Shown in pieces: positions 25,730 to 33,993 of a stretch of DNA of 64,000 nt. Below the pieces are notes generated by a model, which was not told where the DNA came from, ran no database searches, and was given only the letters and a program-made list of their open reading frames with translations. The position numbers and the translations under genes were made by a program. Numbering within the stretch: the stretch's first letter is position 1; each line of letters starts with the position of its first letter. The DNA comes from Victivallales bacterium (GTDB lineage: Bacteria > Verrucomicrobiota > Lentisphaeria > Oligosphaerales > Oligosphaeraceae), in the NCBI GenBank assembly GCA_017548425.1, contig JAFZAB010000166.1, positions 23,612-87,611 of the forward strand. The letters are read 5' to 3'.

Positions 25730-27121
25730 TTAAAAATTCCCATACACAAAAGGTGTAAATTCGACTGGATGGAAAAGTATAATCAACCATATCATCGTAA
25801 ATAGTATGGTATAGCTGAATAATGAACCATAGGGCAATTCCATAAATTTGTCAAGTCTCAATTCTTTTAGAATATGCCAAATAAACACTAAAAGTATTAT
25901 TCCTATATGAAAAGGATTACACCAGAATACTCCTTTCTGACATAGAAACATCCTCTTTATGATACAATAGGCTTGTTGGCATGTATTTGCACGAAAGATA
26001 ATCCATCCAAACATTACGCAAAGAAGTGTCAGTATGATACAAACACTTCGAATGATGGTATTGGTTGGATGAATCGTGTTTCTCCTCTGAGACCAGAGTT
26101 TATGGGAACACAGTAAAAGACCGTGCCAGATGCCCCAAACAATAAATGTCCAGTTAGCACCATGCCATAATCCTCCTAGTACCATGGTTAATAATTGGTT
26201 GAAATATGAACGTAATTTCCCCTTACGATTGCCACCTAAAGGAATATAGACATAATCTCGTAGCCAGTATGACAGTGAGATATGCCAACGTCGCCAGAAT
26301 TCCGTAATGTTTTGTGAAAGATATGGCCAATCAAAGTTTTCATTTATATGAAAGCCTAGCATTCGTGCACTACCGATAGCCATATTTGAGTAACCGCAAA
26401 AGTCGCAATAAATTTGTATAGTGTAACAGAATGCAGCAACCCATAGAGTCAAATAGTCAAATACTGCATAATTTTCAAAAACCTTATTTACAAAAGAACT
26501 TAAGTGGTCAGCAATAAGTATTTTTTGGAAAAGACCTATTGTGAATTGGCGTAACCCATAGTAAATCTCCTTGGGCTGAAGTTTTTTTTCTTCAATAAGT
26601 TGTGTATGTATTTCGCGGATTCGGACTATTGGGCCAGCTACCAGTTTGGGAAAAAAGCAGGTTATTAGAGCGGTATCTATAAGACTACAGGGGATTTCTT
26701 TGCCCTTATAAACATCCGCTATCAGACTAATGCATTGGAAAGTAATAAATGAGATTCCAAGTGGCAAAAACATATGGACAACTGTAGGTCTTCGTCCAAA
26801 TATAGCGCTAATTGTTTCTAGCAGGAAGTTGGTGTATTTGAATAAGACAAGAATTCCTAGAAGCAGAGTGATAGCGACATAGCAAAGGTATTTACACAAT
26901 TTATTGGGGGAGTTGTGTTGAGACTTCAAAGCGAGCATAGTGCCATATGTTACAAATACGTATACCAGCAATAATGGTAAAAAACGCACATCAACCCAAG
27001 CATAGAAATATAAACTTGCAATAAGAAGTAAGATCTTTTGTATAGTGTTATTCCGTAGAATATGTGTTCCTAGTATGCAAATAAATAGCAAAAACAAATA
27101 TTCCAACTGATTGAAGTTCAT
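25730..27121 (-). CDS. MBOAT family O-acyltransferase (AlgI-like)
   Basis: Multi-spanning membrane protein of 463 residues. The MBOAT signature FWRRWHISLSYWLRDYVYIPLGGNR and the active-site His in GGLWHGANWTFIVWG are intact. AlgI-like proteins pass acyl groups across the membrane to a periplasmic SGNH partner that esterifies polysaccharide. The ATG at 27121 overlaps the SGNH stop by 4 nt (ATGA), so the two are coupled. The gene is visibly AT-rich compared with ade next to it. It is the distal gene of the long minus-strand polysaccharide locus and lies between the two ade-derived repeats. Confidence 0.93.
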   Translation of the reverse strand: MNFNQLEYLFLLFICILGTHILRNNTIQKILLLIASLYFYAWVDVRFLPLLLVYVFVTYGTMLALKSQHNSPNKLCKYLCYVAITLLLGILVLFKYTNFLLETISAIFGRRPTVVHMFLPLGISFITFQCISLIADVYKGKEIPCSLIDTALITCFFPKLVAGPIVRIREIHTQLIEEKKLQPKEIYYGLRQFTIGLFQKILIADHLSSFVNKVFENYAVFDYLTLWVAAFCYTIQIYCDFCGYSNMAIGSARMLGFHINENFDWPYLSQNITEFWRRWHISLSYWLRDYVYIPLGGNRKGKLRSYFNQLLTMVLGGLWHGANWTFIVWGIWHGLLLCSHKLWSQRRNTIHPTNTIIRSVCIILTLLCVMFGWIIFRANTCQQAYCIIKRMFLCQKGVFWCNPFHIGIILLVFIWHILKELRLDKFMELPYGSLFSYTILFTMIWLIILFHPVEFTPFVYGNF

Positions 27122-28137
27122 TTCAATAGTTCCTCTATAATGGCTTCTGCCACAATCCGATGCCCATCTGCATTGAGATGTCCTTCCCCAGGACATGTGT
27201 TGAAAAATCCACGAGGAAATTGATGTGTGGTTAGGGTAAAATCACAAAATCGTTTTTCAAGATTGAGAATCCCATTGCCAACAAGTCCGAATTCATGACT
27301 AACTTTATCAAATTGTTTGAATATCTCAGTTTCCTTATCTTCAGTGATTATGGCATTATTTTGAATGCGTGGTACTATAGGTACATAGACAATCAGCAGT
27401 TTTTTATCGTTTGAAGAAATCTTCAGGGTATTTAACATATCGCGCCAATATGCTTCATAATATTGTTTATGGGAAGATGTATCTAGGGTGTAAGTTTTTT
27501 CCCGTCTCCAGTGATTCCCAGTAAAATCTAATCCATTCCGAAAACAGATTTCTGTTTTTTTCAGTATGTTTCGAAATGCCATCAAGCGTAAACGATAGGA
27601 TAGAAAACCTAGCTTTCCTTCTATTTTTCGGAATGGATAAACTGGACGTAGTGACTTGAAATCAGTTGTTTTATTTGGAGGCAAAATATCAGATATATCA
27701 GCAATAAGCAAGATATTTGTATGAACATTGGAAATAATATGGTCATAGATGTTCATTAAGTGATTATATTCAACACATCGGTTACCACTTATGCCTATGC
27801 CGATGCAAGGTGTGCCCTTTGCAGATAACTGTGCCTGTATTCGATCTTCCGGGGCGACCATGTTTGCTTCAACATAACTGTCACCAAAAAGTAGAATTTT
27901 AGGACTCGTTGATGTAACTCGCTGTGCATCACTAGCTTCTAACCCTAATTCCCCATAGTAGAAGGTATTCCAATTTTCCTTCCTTTCACGTTTCATCGTG
28001 CCCGGTATTGGAATGGGAAGGCCTATTATCTCATCTTTTTGACATATTGTTGGAGTGGTCAGCAAAAATGCTCCCAAAAACCAAATGGTTAAAAGAGATA
28101 TGAAAAAGGCTATGAGAATTTTTATTATATGTCTCAT
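27118..28137 (-). CDS. Membrane-anchored SGNH-type acyltransferase/esterase partner of MBOAT
   Basis: 339 residues. A single N-terminal membrane segment (about 4-26) is followed by an extracytoplasmic SGNH-hydrolase domain with block I LLFGDSYVEAN, an Asn/Gly block near GISGNRCVEY, and the terminal GHLNADGHRIVAEAI with the catalytic Asp/His pair. Proteins of this kind (AlgJ/AlgX-like) accept acyl groups from MBOAT partners and acetylate exported glycans. An open frame extends upstream to 28302, but its 55 residues run into the ade-derived repeat. I take the ATG at 28137, giving a membrane anchor at the N-terminus. No clear ribosome site is seen. AT-rich. Confidence 0.8.
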   Translation of the reverse strand: MRHIIKILIAFFISLLTIWFLGAFLLTTPTICQKDEIIGLPIPIPGTMKRERKENWNTFYYGELGLEASDAQRVTSTSPKILLFGDSYVEANMVAPEDRIQAQLSAKGTPCIGIGISGNRCVEYNHLMNIYDHIISNVHTNILLIADISDILPPNKTTDFKSLRPVYPFRKIEGKLGFLSYRLRLMAFRNILKKTEICFRNGLDFTGNHWRREKTYTLDTSSHKQYYEAYWRDMLNTLKISSNDKKLLIVYVPIVPRIQNNAIITEDKETEIFKQFDKVSHEFGLVGNGILNLEKRFCDFTLTTHQFPRGFFNTCPGEGHLNADGHRIVAEAIIEELLK

Positions 28138-28301
28138 TTTATTATATTTATGTTCTGTGATAAATCTAATGGTGGTTATCAAGGGGGAGACACACGAAGA
28201 AGGCGCATAAGTGAATACGATGAAAATTTCAGTTTGAAAATACTCACGCGGGCCACAGACGTTAGCACCATCCGGACAGCGCCGCGCAAACAAATGCGGC
28301 A

Positions 28302-28387
28302 TTCCTGCTATTGCCCATCATTCAGTTTTTGAAATTGACGGATTGCGGGCTGGTGGATGTTCAGAATTTCAAGATTATTGGATAAAG
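28302..28387 (+). pseudogene. Displaced 3' end of ade (86-bp direct repeat, copy B)
   Basis: The same 86 bp as 25598-25683, same orientation, 5 substitutions and no indel. It still reads as the last 27 codons of adenine deaminase plus the stop (FLLLPIIQFLKL... ending KIIG). Four of the five substitutions change an amino acid (P to L, V to I, P to Q, K to N), so this copy is probably not under constraint or comes from a divergent ade. The rest of the gene is absent. The 28138-28301 stretch beside it holds no recognisable gene. Confidence 0.93.
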
Positions 28388-28405
28388 TGTTTTGGGTTTA
28401 GATCA

Positions 28406-29869
28406 TTACAAGATTTCTGACGGCCATAGAGCCATTATGACTTTTTCCAGCTCCATGCTATGACTTGCCTTGAATAAAACTAAATCACCACTATTCATGA
28501 TTTCTTTTAGTCGTGTTGTCACTTCATCCAGAGATTGGCATTTGTGAATATCGAGTTTTCCATTGTTTATAATGGAATCAGCTGCTTTGCACATTTCTTC
28601 GCCAATGGTGATTAAATAGTCAAATTTAGACTGAACAACATATTGTATCACATTGGTGTGCATTTCGGAAACCAATGTACCGCTCTCCTTTATGTCTCCC
28701 AGCACGGCAATTCGTTTCCCTTCAACAGGAATCCGCTCTGCAGCATCTATCGCCGCTTTGATGCTTTTTTCAATGGCGTTATAGCAATCTGCATACACAA
28801 TGATATTGTCTTTTGTATGGACTACGTTCTGTCTTATTCCTTCTGTTCTATATTTCCCTAGTCCTTTCACAATATTTTCCGGCGATATGCCGTCACAAGC
28901 TGCAACAGCAAAGGCATACAATGCACACAGTGCATTATGTGCCGCGTATATATTATTTAAAGTGATTTGATATCTGGCACCATTTTCTTTTACAGTTATG
29001 GAAAAAGACAAGCCGTTATTTGATGTGTATATATCCTGTACCCTAAAGTCTGCGTCTTCATTTTTCTCTGAAATCGTAATGATTTTTTGTTCCTTTAACA
29101 AATCAACACGATTGAATTCGTCGATGTTAACAATAACCGTACCATTTTTCGGCATGTGTTTTGCAATAGAACATACCTCTTCAACAATTTTATCATCGTT
29201 TTCAAAATTCATGAAATGTGATTTGTCTATTGAAGTAATCACAAATATATCAGGGCGAATCATTTCGGAAACATATTGTGTTTTGCCTGGAGTGCCTTCA
29301 TGAATTTCTTGAATCATTCTTTCGGTTCCATCGGGTATTGTTTGCACAGCCTGCCCCACTGACCTTCGCGTATTAGCATTGCTTGAATTATAATATGTTC
29401 TGTAAGTTGTCTTGTAAATTTCACCAATCATGTTCTTTGTTGTTGTCTTGCCAATACTTCCTGAAACAGCAATAACTTTTACCTTATCATGAAGGTCGCG
29501 GTAATATCTTCCCATTTTGGCAAATACTGCCAATGGATTATCTGTTATCATACATGGATATTCGTCAAAATTGTCTTGGGTGATAAGAAGAATGGCTCCT
29601 TTACGAACAGCATCTGCTGCATTCTGCCTAGTCTCAACCATGCATGCATTTTGTGGTGAAATGCTGAATGACATATATATCGAATCCAATAAACAAAGTT
29701 CCATAATGACTTTGTTACTGTTTTCTTTTCCTTTATCATTCAACTGGACATTACAACCTTGCTTTTTTAAATATTCAAGAAAAAAAGCAACTGTCTGATA
29801 TTTTTCAGGATTCAAAATCCGTTTCACTGATGGTAACGAAATCAAGTAATGATATAATTTCTTAATCAT
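28406..29869 (-). CDS. Mur ligase family protein (MurF-like) in polysaccharide locus
   Basis: 487 residues. An N-terminal MurF-like UDP-binding-type domain is followed by the ATP-binding P-loop VSGSIGKTTTK (about 137-145 from the chosen start). The central ligase domain has EIHEGTPG and TSIDKSHFMNF, and a C-terminal domain has NAIEKSIKAAID and LGDIKESG. Mur ligases form an amide bond between a carboxylate and an amine via an acyl-phosphate. MurF normally adds D-Ala-D-Ala in peptidoglycan synthesis; here the setting is an exopolysaccharide locus, which suggests amino-acid or peptide decoration of the glycan. Start ATG 29869 lies 22 bp after the flippase stop. Confidence 0.85.
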   Translation of the reverse strand: MIKKLYHYLISLPSVKRILNPEKYQTVAFFLEYLKKQGCNVQLNDKGKENSNKVIMELCLLDSIYMSFSISPQNACMVETRQNAADAVRKGAILLITQDNFDEYPCMITDNPLAVFAKMGRYYRDLHDKVKVIAVSGSIGKTTTKNMIGEIYKTTYRTYYNSSNANTRRSVGQAVQTIPDGTERMIQEIHEGTPGKTQYVSEMIRPDIFVITSIDKSHFMNFENDDKIVEEVCSIAKHMPKNGTVIVNIDEFNRVDLLKEQKIITISEKNEDADFRVQDIYTSNNGLSFSITVKENGARYQITLNNIYAAHNALCALYAFAVAACDGISPENIVKGLGKYRTEGIRQNVVHTKDNIIVYADCYNAIEKSIKAAIDAAERIPVEGKRIAVLGDIKESGTLVSEMHTNVIQYVVQSKFDYLITIGEEMCKAADSIINNGKLDIHKCQSLDEVTTRLKEIMNSGDLVLFKASHSMELEKVIMALWPSEIL

Positions 29870-29891
29870 ATATAAATATTGGACCTTTTTG

Positions 29892-31367
29892 TTATTTTTG
29901 TTTCCGTTCCCAAAATTTGAATTTAGAAGGAACAAGGCTCAAGGCATATTGATATGAATCAGGTTTGAAAGCCAATGACCACCCTAAGAATAATACGATA
30001 AATACAATCCCTTTCAATAGACCGTCCAAATAATCATTATTCAAATGCAACAGTCGTATTGAAAAATATGTTATGAGTGAAATTAGAAATACCGCACCAA
30101 AAGTAGGAGCAAGGTCAAGCAATTGCCTATGCCATTTGTAACCGATGTATTTTGAAACTAATCCGATATTGACAAAGTAACATAAACAAATGTAAAGGAC
30201 ATAACCTGCCAGCAGTCCCTTCATTCCCCATAACAACAAACCCCCGACCACCAATGTCGAGCCTGTAGAACGTTTCAGTAATGTCCATCCAAACATCGCA
30301 CGGCTTTTCCCTATGGCTGCGATGGACTGCGTATTGACAGCCTGCAGGCAGGTGACAATACCGCATATGCACAAAACCTGAAAATACGGGACGCTGGGCA
30401 ACCATCGGTCGGAATACAGCAATAAAAATACAGGTTTTGCGATTATTAATAATAATGATAGCAACGGAAACGTTATATAAGCAATTGTCTGAGTCAGCCG
30501 TTTTATCATATTGCCAAGCAGATTCCTGTCATCCTGAACCTCAGCGTACAAAGGATATGTTATTTGTGTTAATACGGATGAAATGCTACGGGATGCAAGC
30601 CCCTCTGTCGTTACAGCCTTTGTATAATATCCCAATACGGCTGGACTATAGATCTTTCCGATCAATAACTGCGAAATCTTAGCCCCAAATTGATTGATAA
30701 TATGTGTCAGAAACATAAAGCCACCGAATTGAAATAATTCTCTAAAAGAATCCTTGGAAAATACCAACAACGGAAACCATTTATTTGTCGTCCAATAAAT
30801 AATAGCCGGTATGATTGTACTTAATAAATTCATGCTGACAAGTGCCCAGACCCCAAATCCTTTATATGCCAAGAATATGCAAATCGTAAGTGAAGTGACC
30901 GAAGCCACCAAAGATACGATTGTTAGTTTTTTAAAGCGGAAATTCTTCTTCAATTGATTAATTTGGATACTGGAAAGGGAATCAATTATCAAAGTCAAGC
31001 CCTGAACTCTAAGTAACGAAGATAGCAACGATATGTTGTAGAATCTGGAAATGGTTGGTGCGAACAAAAAAAGGATAGAATACATAAGTAATGACATTGC
31101 CATGTTAAAGAAAAAGATGGTGGAATAATCTTCTTGTGTTGGTCTCTTTTTCTGGATTAGGGCAGAAGCAAAACCACAGTCAATAAAAGAGCTTGAAATC
31201 ACCATGAAAATGGACAACATGCCAATGCAACCATAATCTTCAGGCTTTAATAAGCGAGCTAAGATTATGCCTGAAATAAAACGGATGCCTATGGCTGAGA
31301 ACTTCGAGATTGATGTCCAAATTATTCCCGAGACAGCTTTTTTCTTAAGATCATTTTTTTCAGACAT
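29892..31367 (-). CDS. Polysaccharide flippase, Wzx/MATE-like
   Basis: 491 residues with about 12-14 hydrophobic segments and the N-terminal pattern KKAVSGIIWTSISKFSAIGIRFISGIILARLLKPEDYG, characteristic of O-antigen/teichoic-acid flippases of the polysaccharide synthase group. It would move lipid-linked repeat units to the outer face of the membrane. The gene overlaps the upstream ATP-grasp gene by 8 bp, so they are co-translated. It is the only flippase in the 29-kb locus. AT-rich like its neighbours. Confidence 0.92.
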   Translation of the reverse strand: MSEKNDLKKKAVSGIIWTSISKFSAIGIRFISGIILARLLKPEDYGCIGMLSIFMVISSSFIDCGFASALIQKKRPTQEDYSTIFFFNMAMSLLMYSILFLFAPTISRFYNISLLSSLLRVQGLTLIIDSLSSIQINQLKKNFRFKKLTIVSLVASVTSLTICIFLAYKGFGVWALVSMNLLSTIIPAIIYWTTNKWFPLLVFSKDSFRELFQFGGFMFLTHIINQFGAKISQLLIGKIYSPAVLGYYTKAVTTEGLASRSISSVLTQITYPLYAEVQDDRNLLGNMIKRLTQTIAYITFPLLSLLLIIAKPVFLLLYSDRWLPSVPYFQVLCICGIVTCLQAVNTQSIAAIGKSRAMFGWTLLKRSTGSTLVVGGLLLWGMKGLLAGYVLYICLCYFVNIGLVSKYIGYKWHRQLLDLAPTFGAVFLISLITYFSIRLLHLNNDYLDGLLKGIVFIVLFLGWSLAFKPDSYQYALSLVPSKFKFWERKQK

Positions 31368-32442
31368 GGTCTCCTACCAATTCATGAAATTTTCGTCTCA
31401 AACCTATTTGGGTGGTCGTTTGCTGCCCAAGCAATTGCCCCCAGTTGCCTTCCACAAGTACCCACCCATTGTCTGTTAATGCAAAATCCCATGCAATATA
31501 AACATGCTTCCCGAAGACCTTTCTATGAAGCTCCTCAGCGGTTTGAAGCAATTCAGCCCATCTTGGAACTTGCCAGCCTTTGAACTTAAGTCCCGAATCT
31601 GGATGTATTTCAAAGTGATTGTTAGAATTGTCGACCCCATCGGATGTCACTGTTCCAGATTGCGGATCTACACTCACGACAATGCCGTTTGAGCCAAGAT
31701 TATCGACAATGGCGCCTTTCTTGCCAGTTCTCATTCGCGTCCAGATTACAGTGAATTTACCATTGCATAAAAATGTTGGCACGCGGACCGTGTTGACGGA
31801 GCTTTCGTTCCATTGCGCCATTTCTGCAGCCTGGCAGATACGTTCCTCTATAATCCAAGCTGGATGTTCTTCCAGCAATTCAGAAAAACAGCGTCTGGAA
31901 CTTTCATCATCAATGTATGCAAACGAGCGGCTCCCTTCCCCTTTAGAAGTATCCAGCGGTTTGATGAAGACACTTCTCTGTTTATGGATAAAATCGACAA
32001 ATTCATCTACTGACGATTGATTATCGATTTTTATAGCGTTTCTTTTGAAATATGCTTTAGTCATAAGATAGAAGTTATATTTATTTTTTATCTCTTCCAT
32101 AAAGACTTTCGGAGGAGTGATTTTGCAGAGCGTGTCAATTCTGTCCATATCGGTTTCGAACTCCCATCGCTCGTTGGCATTCAGCTTTCTAAAATTGAAG
32201 AGAAAATATTCATACGGCAGGGCTTTGTATTGAAGCCAGCACTTGACGATGTCCTCCGTTAGTTTGCGGATTGTTGGCTTGTCTTTGCGTTCGTTTTCTG
32301 ACAAATATGTGTCAAATGCTTCGTTCAGCATGACACGGAACGTTTTGTCGTAACCGCATATCGTATCCATCATTCGCTTTTTGAAGACAATGGATTTTAA
32401 TGCCAATGGCAAATGATTGTATATTACTCTTTTTAAACTCAT
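31360..32442 (-). CDS. Sugar-transfer-associated ATP-grasp ligase
   Basis: 360 residues. The first 150 are helical with many charged residues. The ATP-grasp core follows with VFIKPLDTSKGEGS (Lys and glycine loop contacting ATP), WIIEERICQA, NTVRVPTFL and the terminal metal-binding WDFALTDNGWVLVEGNWG. This arrangement matches the ATP-grasp subgroup found beside glycosyltransferases, proposed in comparative genomics to amidate or acylate sugars with amino acids. It overlaps the flippase gene and lies next to the Fe-S hydro-lyase genes. Family call is firm; the product is not known. Confidence 0.83.
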   Translation of the reverse strand: MSLKRVIYNHLPLALKSIVFKKRMMDTICGYDKTFRVMLNEAFDTYLSENERKDKPTIRKLTEDIVKCWLQYKALPYEYFLFNFRKLNANERWEFETDMDRIDTLCKITPPKVFMEEIKNKYNFYLMTKAYFKRNAIKIDNQSSVDEFVDFIHKQRSVFIKPLDTSKGEGSRSFAYIDDESSRRCFSELLEEHPAWIIEERICQAAEMAQWNESSVNTVRVPTFLCNGKFTVIWTRMRTGKKGAIVDNLGSNGIVVSVDPQSGTVTSDGVDNSNNHFEIHPDSGLKFKGWQVPRWAELLQTAEELHRKVFGKHVYIAWDFALTDNGWVLVEGNWGQLLGQQTTTQIGLRRKFHELVGDHV

Positions 32443-32483
32443 AATTGCTTTATTATGTTACAGATGCGAACTGCTATAAAACA

Positions 32484-33407
32484 CTATGGACTAAACCTGC
32501 CCGCCTGTGTTTCACTCGTTTTCGGAAAAGGAAATGGACGATTTTCTTTTCCGAAAACGAGTGATGCGATTCGTGGTTCGAAACAACAGCATGGCCTGAG
32601 GCAGACGATTCGCACGCCGCTTGCCCGCTGCGGGCCGACCTTCAGGAATGTCGCTAGAACGGAATGGTTTCCATGCAGACCGAGTGGGCCGATGTCCGCC
32701 TCGTTCACTTGCGCTGTGATCCGCCTTTCCATATCGCTCTGCCGTGCATAATTTCCATCAACCAAGGCTCCCAGCATAAGGGAGCTGGCCTCGAAATGAG
32801 ATCGCCCGATGCCCACGCCGAGCGTGCAGGGGGTGCAACCCAGTTGCGCGACGGATTCCTTCGCCCAGCTGACGATTTCATCCAAAACGACCTTTGCGTC
32901 ATGCTTGTGGAAGATGCGGAGCGTTTTTGCGCGGATGGCGGGGCCGCCGCCGAACATCAGAATGTGGAGCTTCAGGCCGTCGCCGTCCGTCCGCCTTAGA
33001 AGAAACGGCGCGGGCAGGACACCTGCGGAATCTTGATCAAGACCTCCTGATTGGTCGATGCGCTGTTCATCGTCGCCCATGATACCCATGGGGCGGCCGG
33101 GCAGCCGTCTCAAGCCGTCCGCCACGCCTTGGTGGATGGCGTCCAGAAGGTCGCTTGTCAGGACGGCGTTGCGTCCCGCGTCCAGAACGAGATGCGGGAT
33201 TCCCGTGTCGTCGCACAAAGGACTTTTCTGCCTTTCCGCCGCATCCGCATTTTGGAGGATGGTCTCCATGACCCATTTCGCGCGCGGATTCGTCTCTTCG
33301 GCGATGGCTTTACGGTAAGCTTCTTTCTTGTCTTCCGTGAAAGTCGAACCGGCTGTGACCAGCGTGGTAGCGACCTTTTCCACGATTTCGTCATAAGACA
33401 TATTCAT
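32484..33407 (-). CDS. Fumarate hydratase/L-tartrate dehydratase-type Fe-S hydro-lyase, alpha subunit
   Basis: 307 residues. Iron-sulfur ligands are Cys65 (PLCDDTG), the cysteine of QLGCTPCTLGVGIG, and the C-terminal CLRPCCCFEPR. GGGPAIRAK, SSLMLGALV and LGLHGNHSVLATFLKVGPQRASGVR are typical of class I fumarase and tartrate dehydratase alpha subunits. With the beta subunit it would add or remove water on a hydroxy-dicarboxylate. The last ~25 residues after FEPR are not typical of the family and are encoded by an 18-bp-arm palindrome (32513-32563). Its start overlaps the beta-subunit stop (TGATG). Confidence 0.93.
   Translation of the reverse strand: MNMSYDEIVEKVATTLVTAGSTFTEDKKEAYRKAIAEETNPRAKWVMETILQNADAAERQKSPLCDDTGIPHLVLDAGRNAVLTSDLLDAIHQGVADGLRRLPGRPMGIMGDDEQRIDQSGGLDQDSAGVLPAPFLLRRTDGDGLKLHILMFGGGPAIRAKTLRIFHKHDAKVVLDEIVSWAKESVAQLGCTPCTLGVGIGRSHFEASSLMLGALVDGNYARQSDMERRITAQVNEADIGPLGLHGNHSVLATFLKVGPQRASGVRIVCLRPCCCFEPRIASLVFGKENRPFPFPKTSETQAGRFSP
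32512..32564. repeat. Perfect inverted repeat inside the 3' end of the hydro-lyase alpha gene
   Basis: CACTCGTTTTCGGAAAAG (32513-32530) is exactly inverted at 32546-32563, with a 15-nt loop and one further matching base pair outside. It is translated as part of the alpha-subunit tail. No T-run follows on either strand, so it is not a standard terminator. Confidence 0.9.
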
Positions 33408-33916
33408 CAGTAGATGCTCCTTCCATGCGCGGCGGCGATGATGGCGGGATAGCGGTCCACTTTCAGACAGTAGAGCGCCTCCATGCCGAGTTCGGGGAAC
33501 GCGACAAGCTGCTGTTCAAGCGTCTTGGCTCCGAGCAGGGCGGTCACAGGCGGGATGACAGCATAGACGGCGTTGAATTTGTCCAATGCCGTGACCGTTT
33601 CCGCGTGGATGGCGCCTTTGCCCAGATGCAGTTTGACGCCCGCTTCTGAAAGTGGTGCGATACTGGATTCAATCTCCAGTTTGTTGCTGGACGTCGGTCC
33701 AACACCTGCGGTGCTGACCGCAGTGTGGAAAATTACACTGCCTTGCAGATTTACGTCCAGTTTGCCAATCGTGCCGTCAAGGTGCATTTTAACAAGTTTC
33801 GGCAGGACGGCGTCGCGGCCACAGTAGATACAGCCAGACAGATAAATCATGTCGCCGACCTTAAGTTCAGCGATTGTCTTGTCGTTAATCGGTGTGGTTA
33901 TTTCCTTCATGTTCAA
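33407..33916 (-). CDS. Fumarate hydratase/L-tartrate dehydratase-type Fe-S hydro-lyase, beta subunit
   Basis: 169 residues, the normal size of a separate beta subunit. LKVGDMIYLSGCIYCGRDAVLPKL near the N-terminus, FHTAVSTAGVGPTSSNKLE (substrate-binding), and HLGKGAI are the family blocks. It forms the active hydro-lyase with the downstream alpha subunit, whose ATG it overlaps by one base. Two-subunit fumarases act in the TCA cycle or tartrate breakdown. Its place in an exopolysaccharide locus argues for a dedicated biosynthetic substrate. Confidence 0.93.
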   Translation of the reverse strand: MNMKEITTPINDKTIAELKVGDMIYLSGCIYCGRDAVLPKLVKMHLDGTIGKLDVNLQGSVIFHTAVSTAGVGPTSSNKLEIESSIAPLSEAGVKLHLGKGAIHAETVTALDKFNAVYAVIPPVTALLGAKTLEQQLVAFPELGMEALYCLKVDRYPAIIAAAHGRSIY

Positions 33917-33993
33917 TCAACAATTGCTGACTTTTGTGTGTTAGTTTCGGTAAATGTTTTTACAAGTGACAGTCGAAGTCATCTACATGCCTA

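Noticed and set aside
28138..28302. 55-codon upstream extension of the SGNH gene
   Set aside because: It begins inside the ade-derived repeat, is unlike a membrane protein start and displaces the signal-anchor from the N-terminus.
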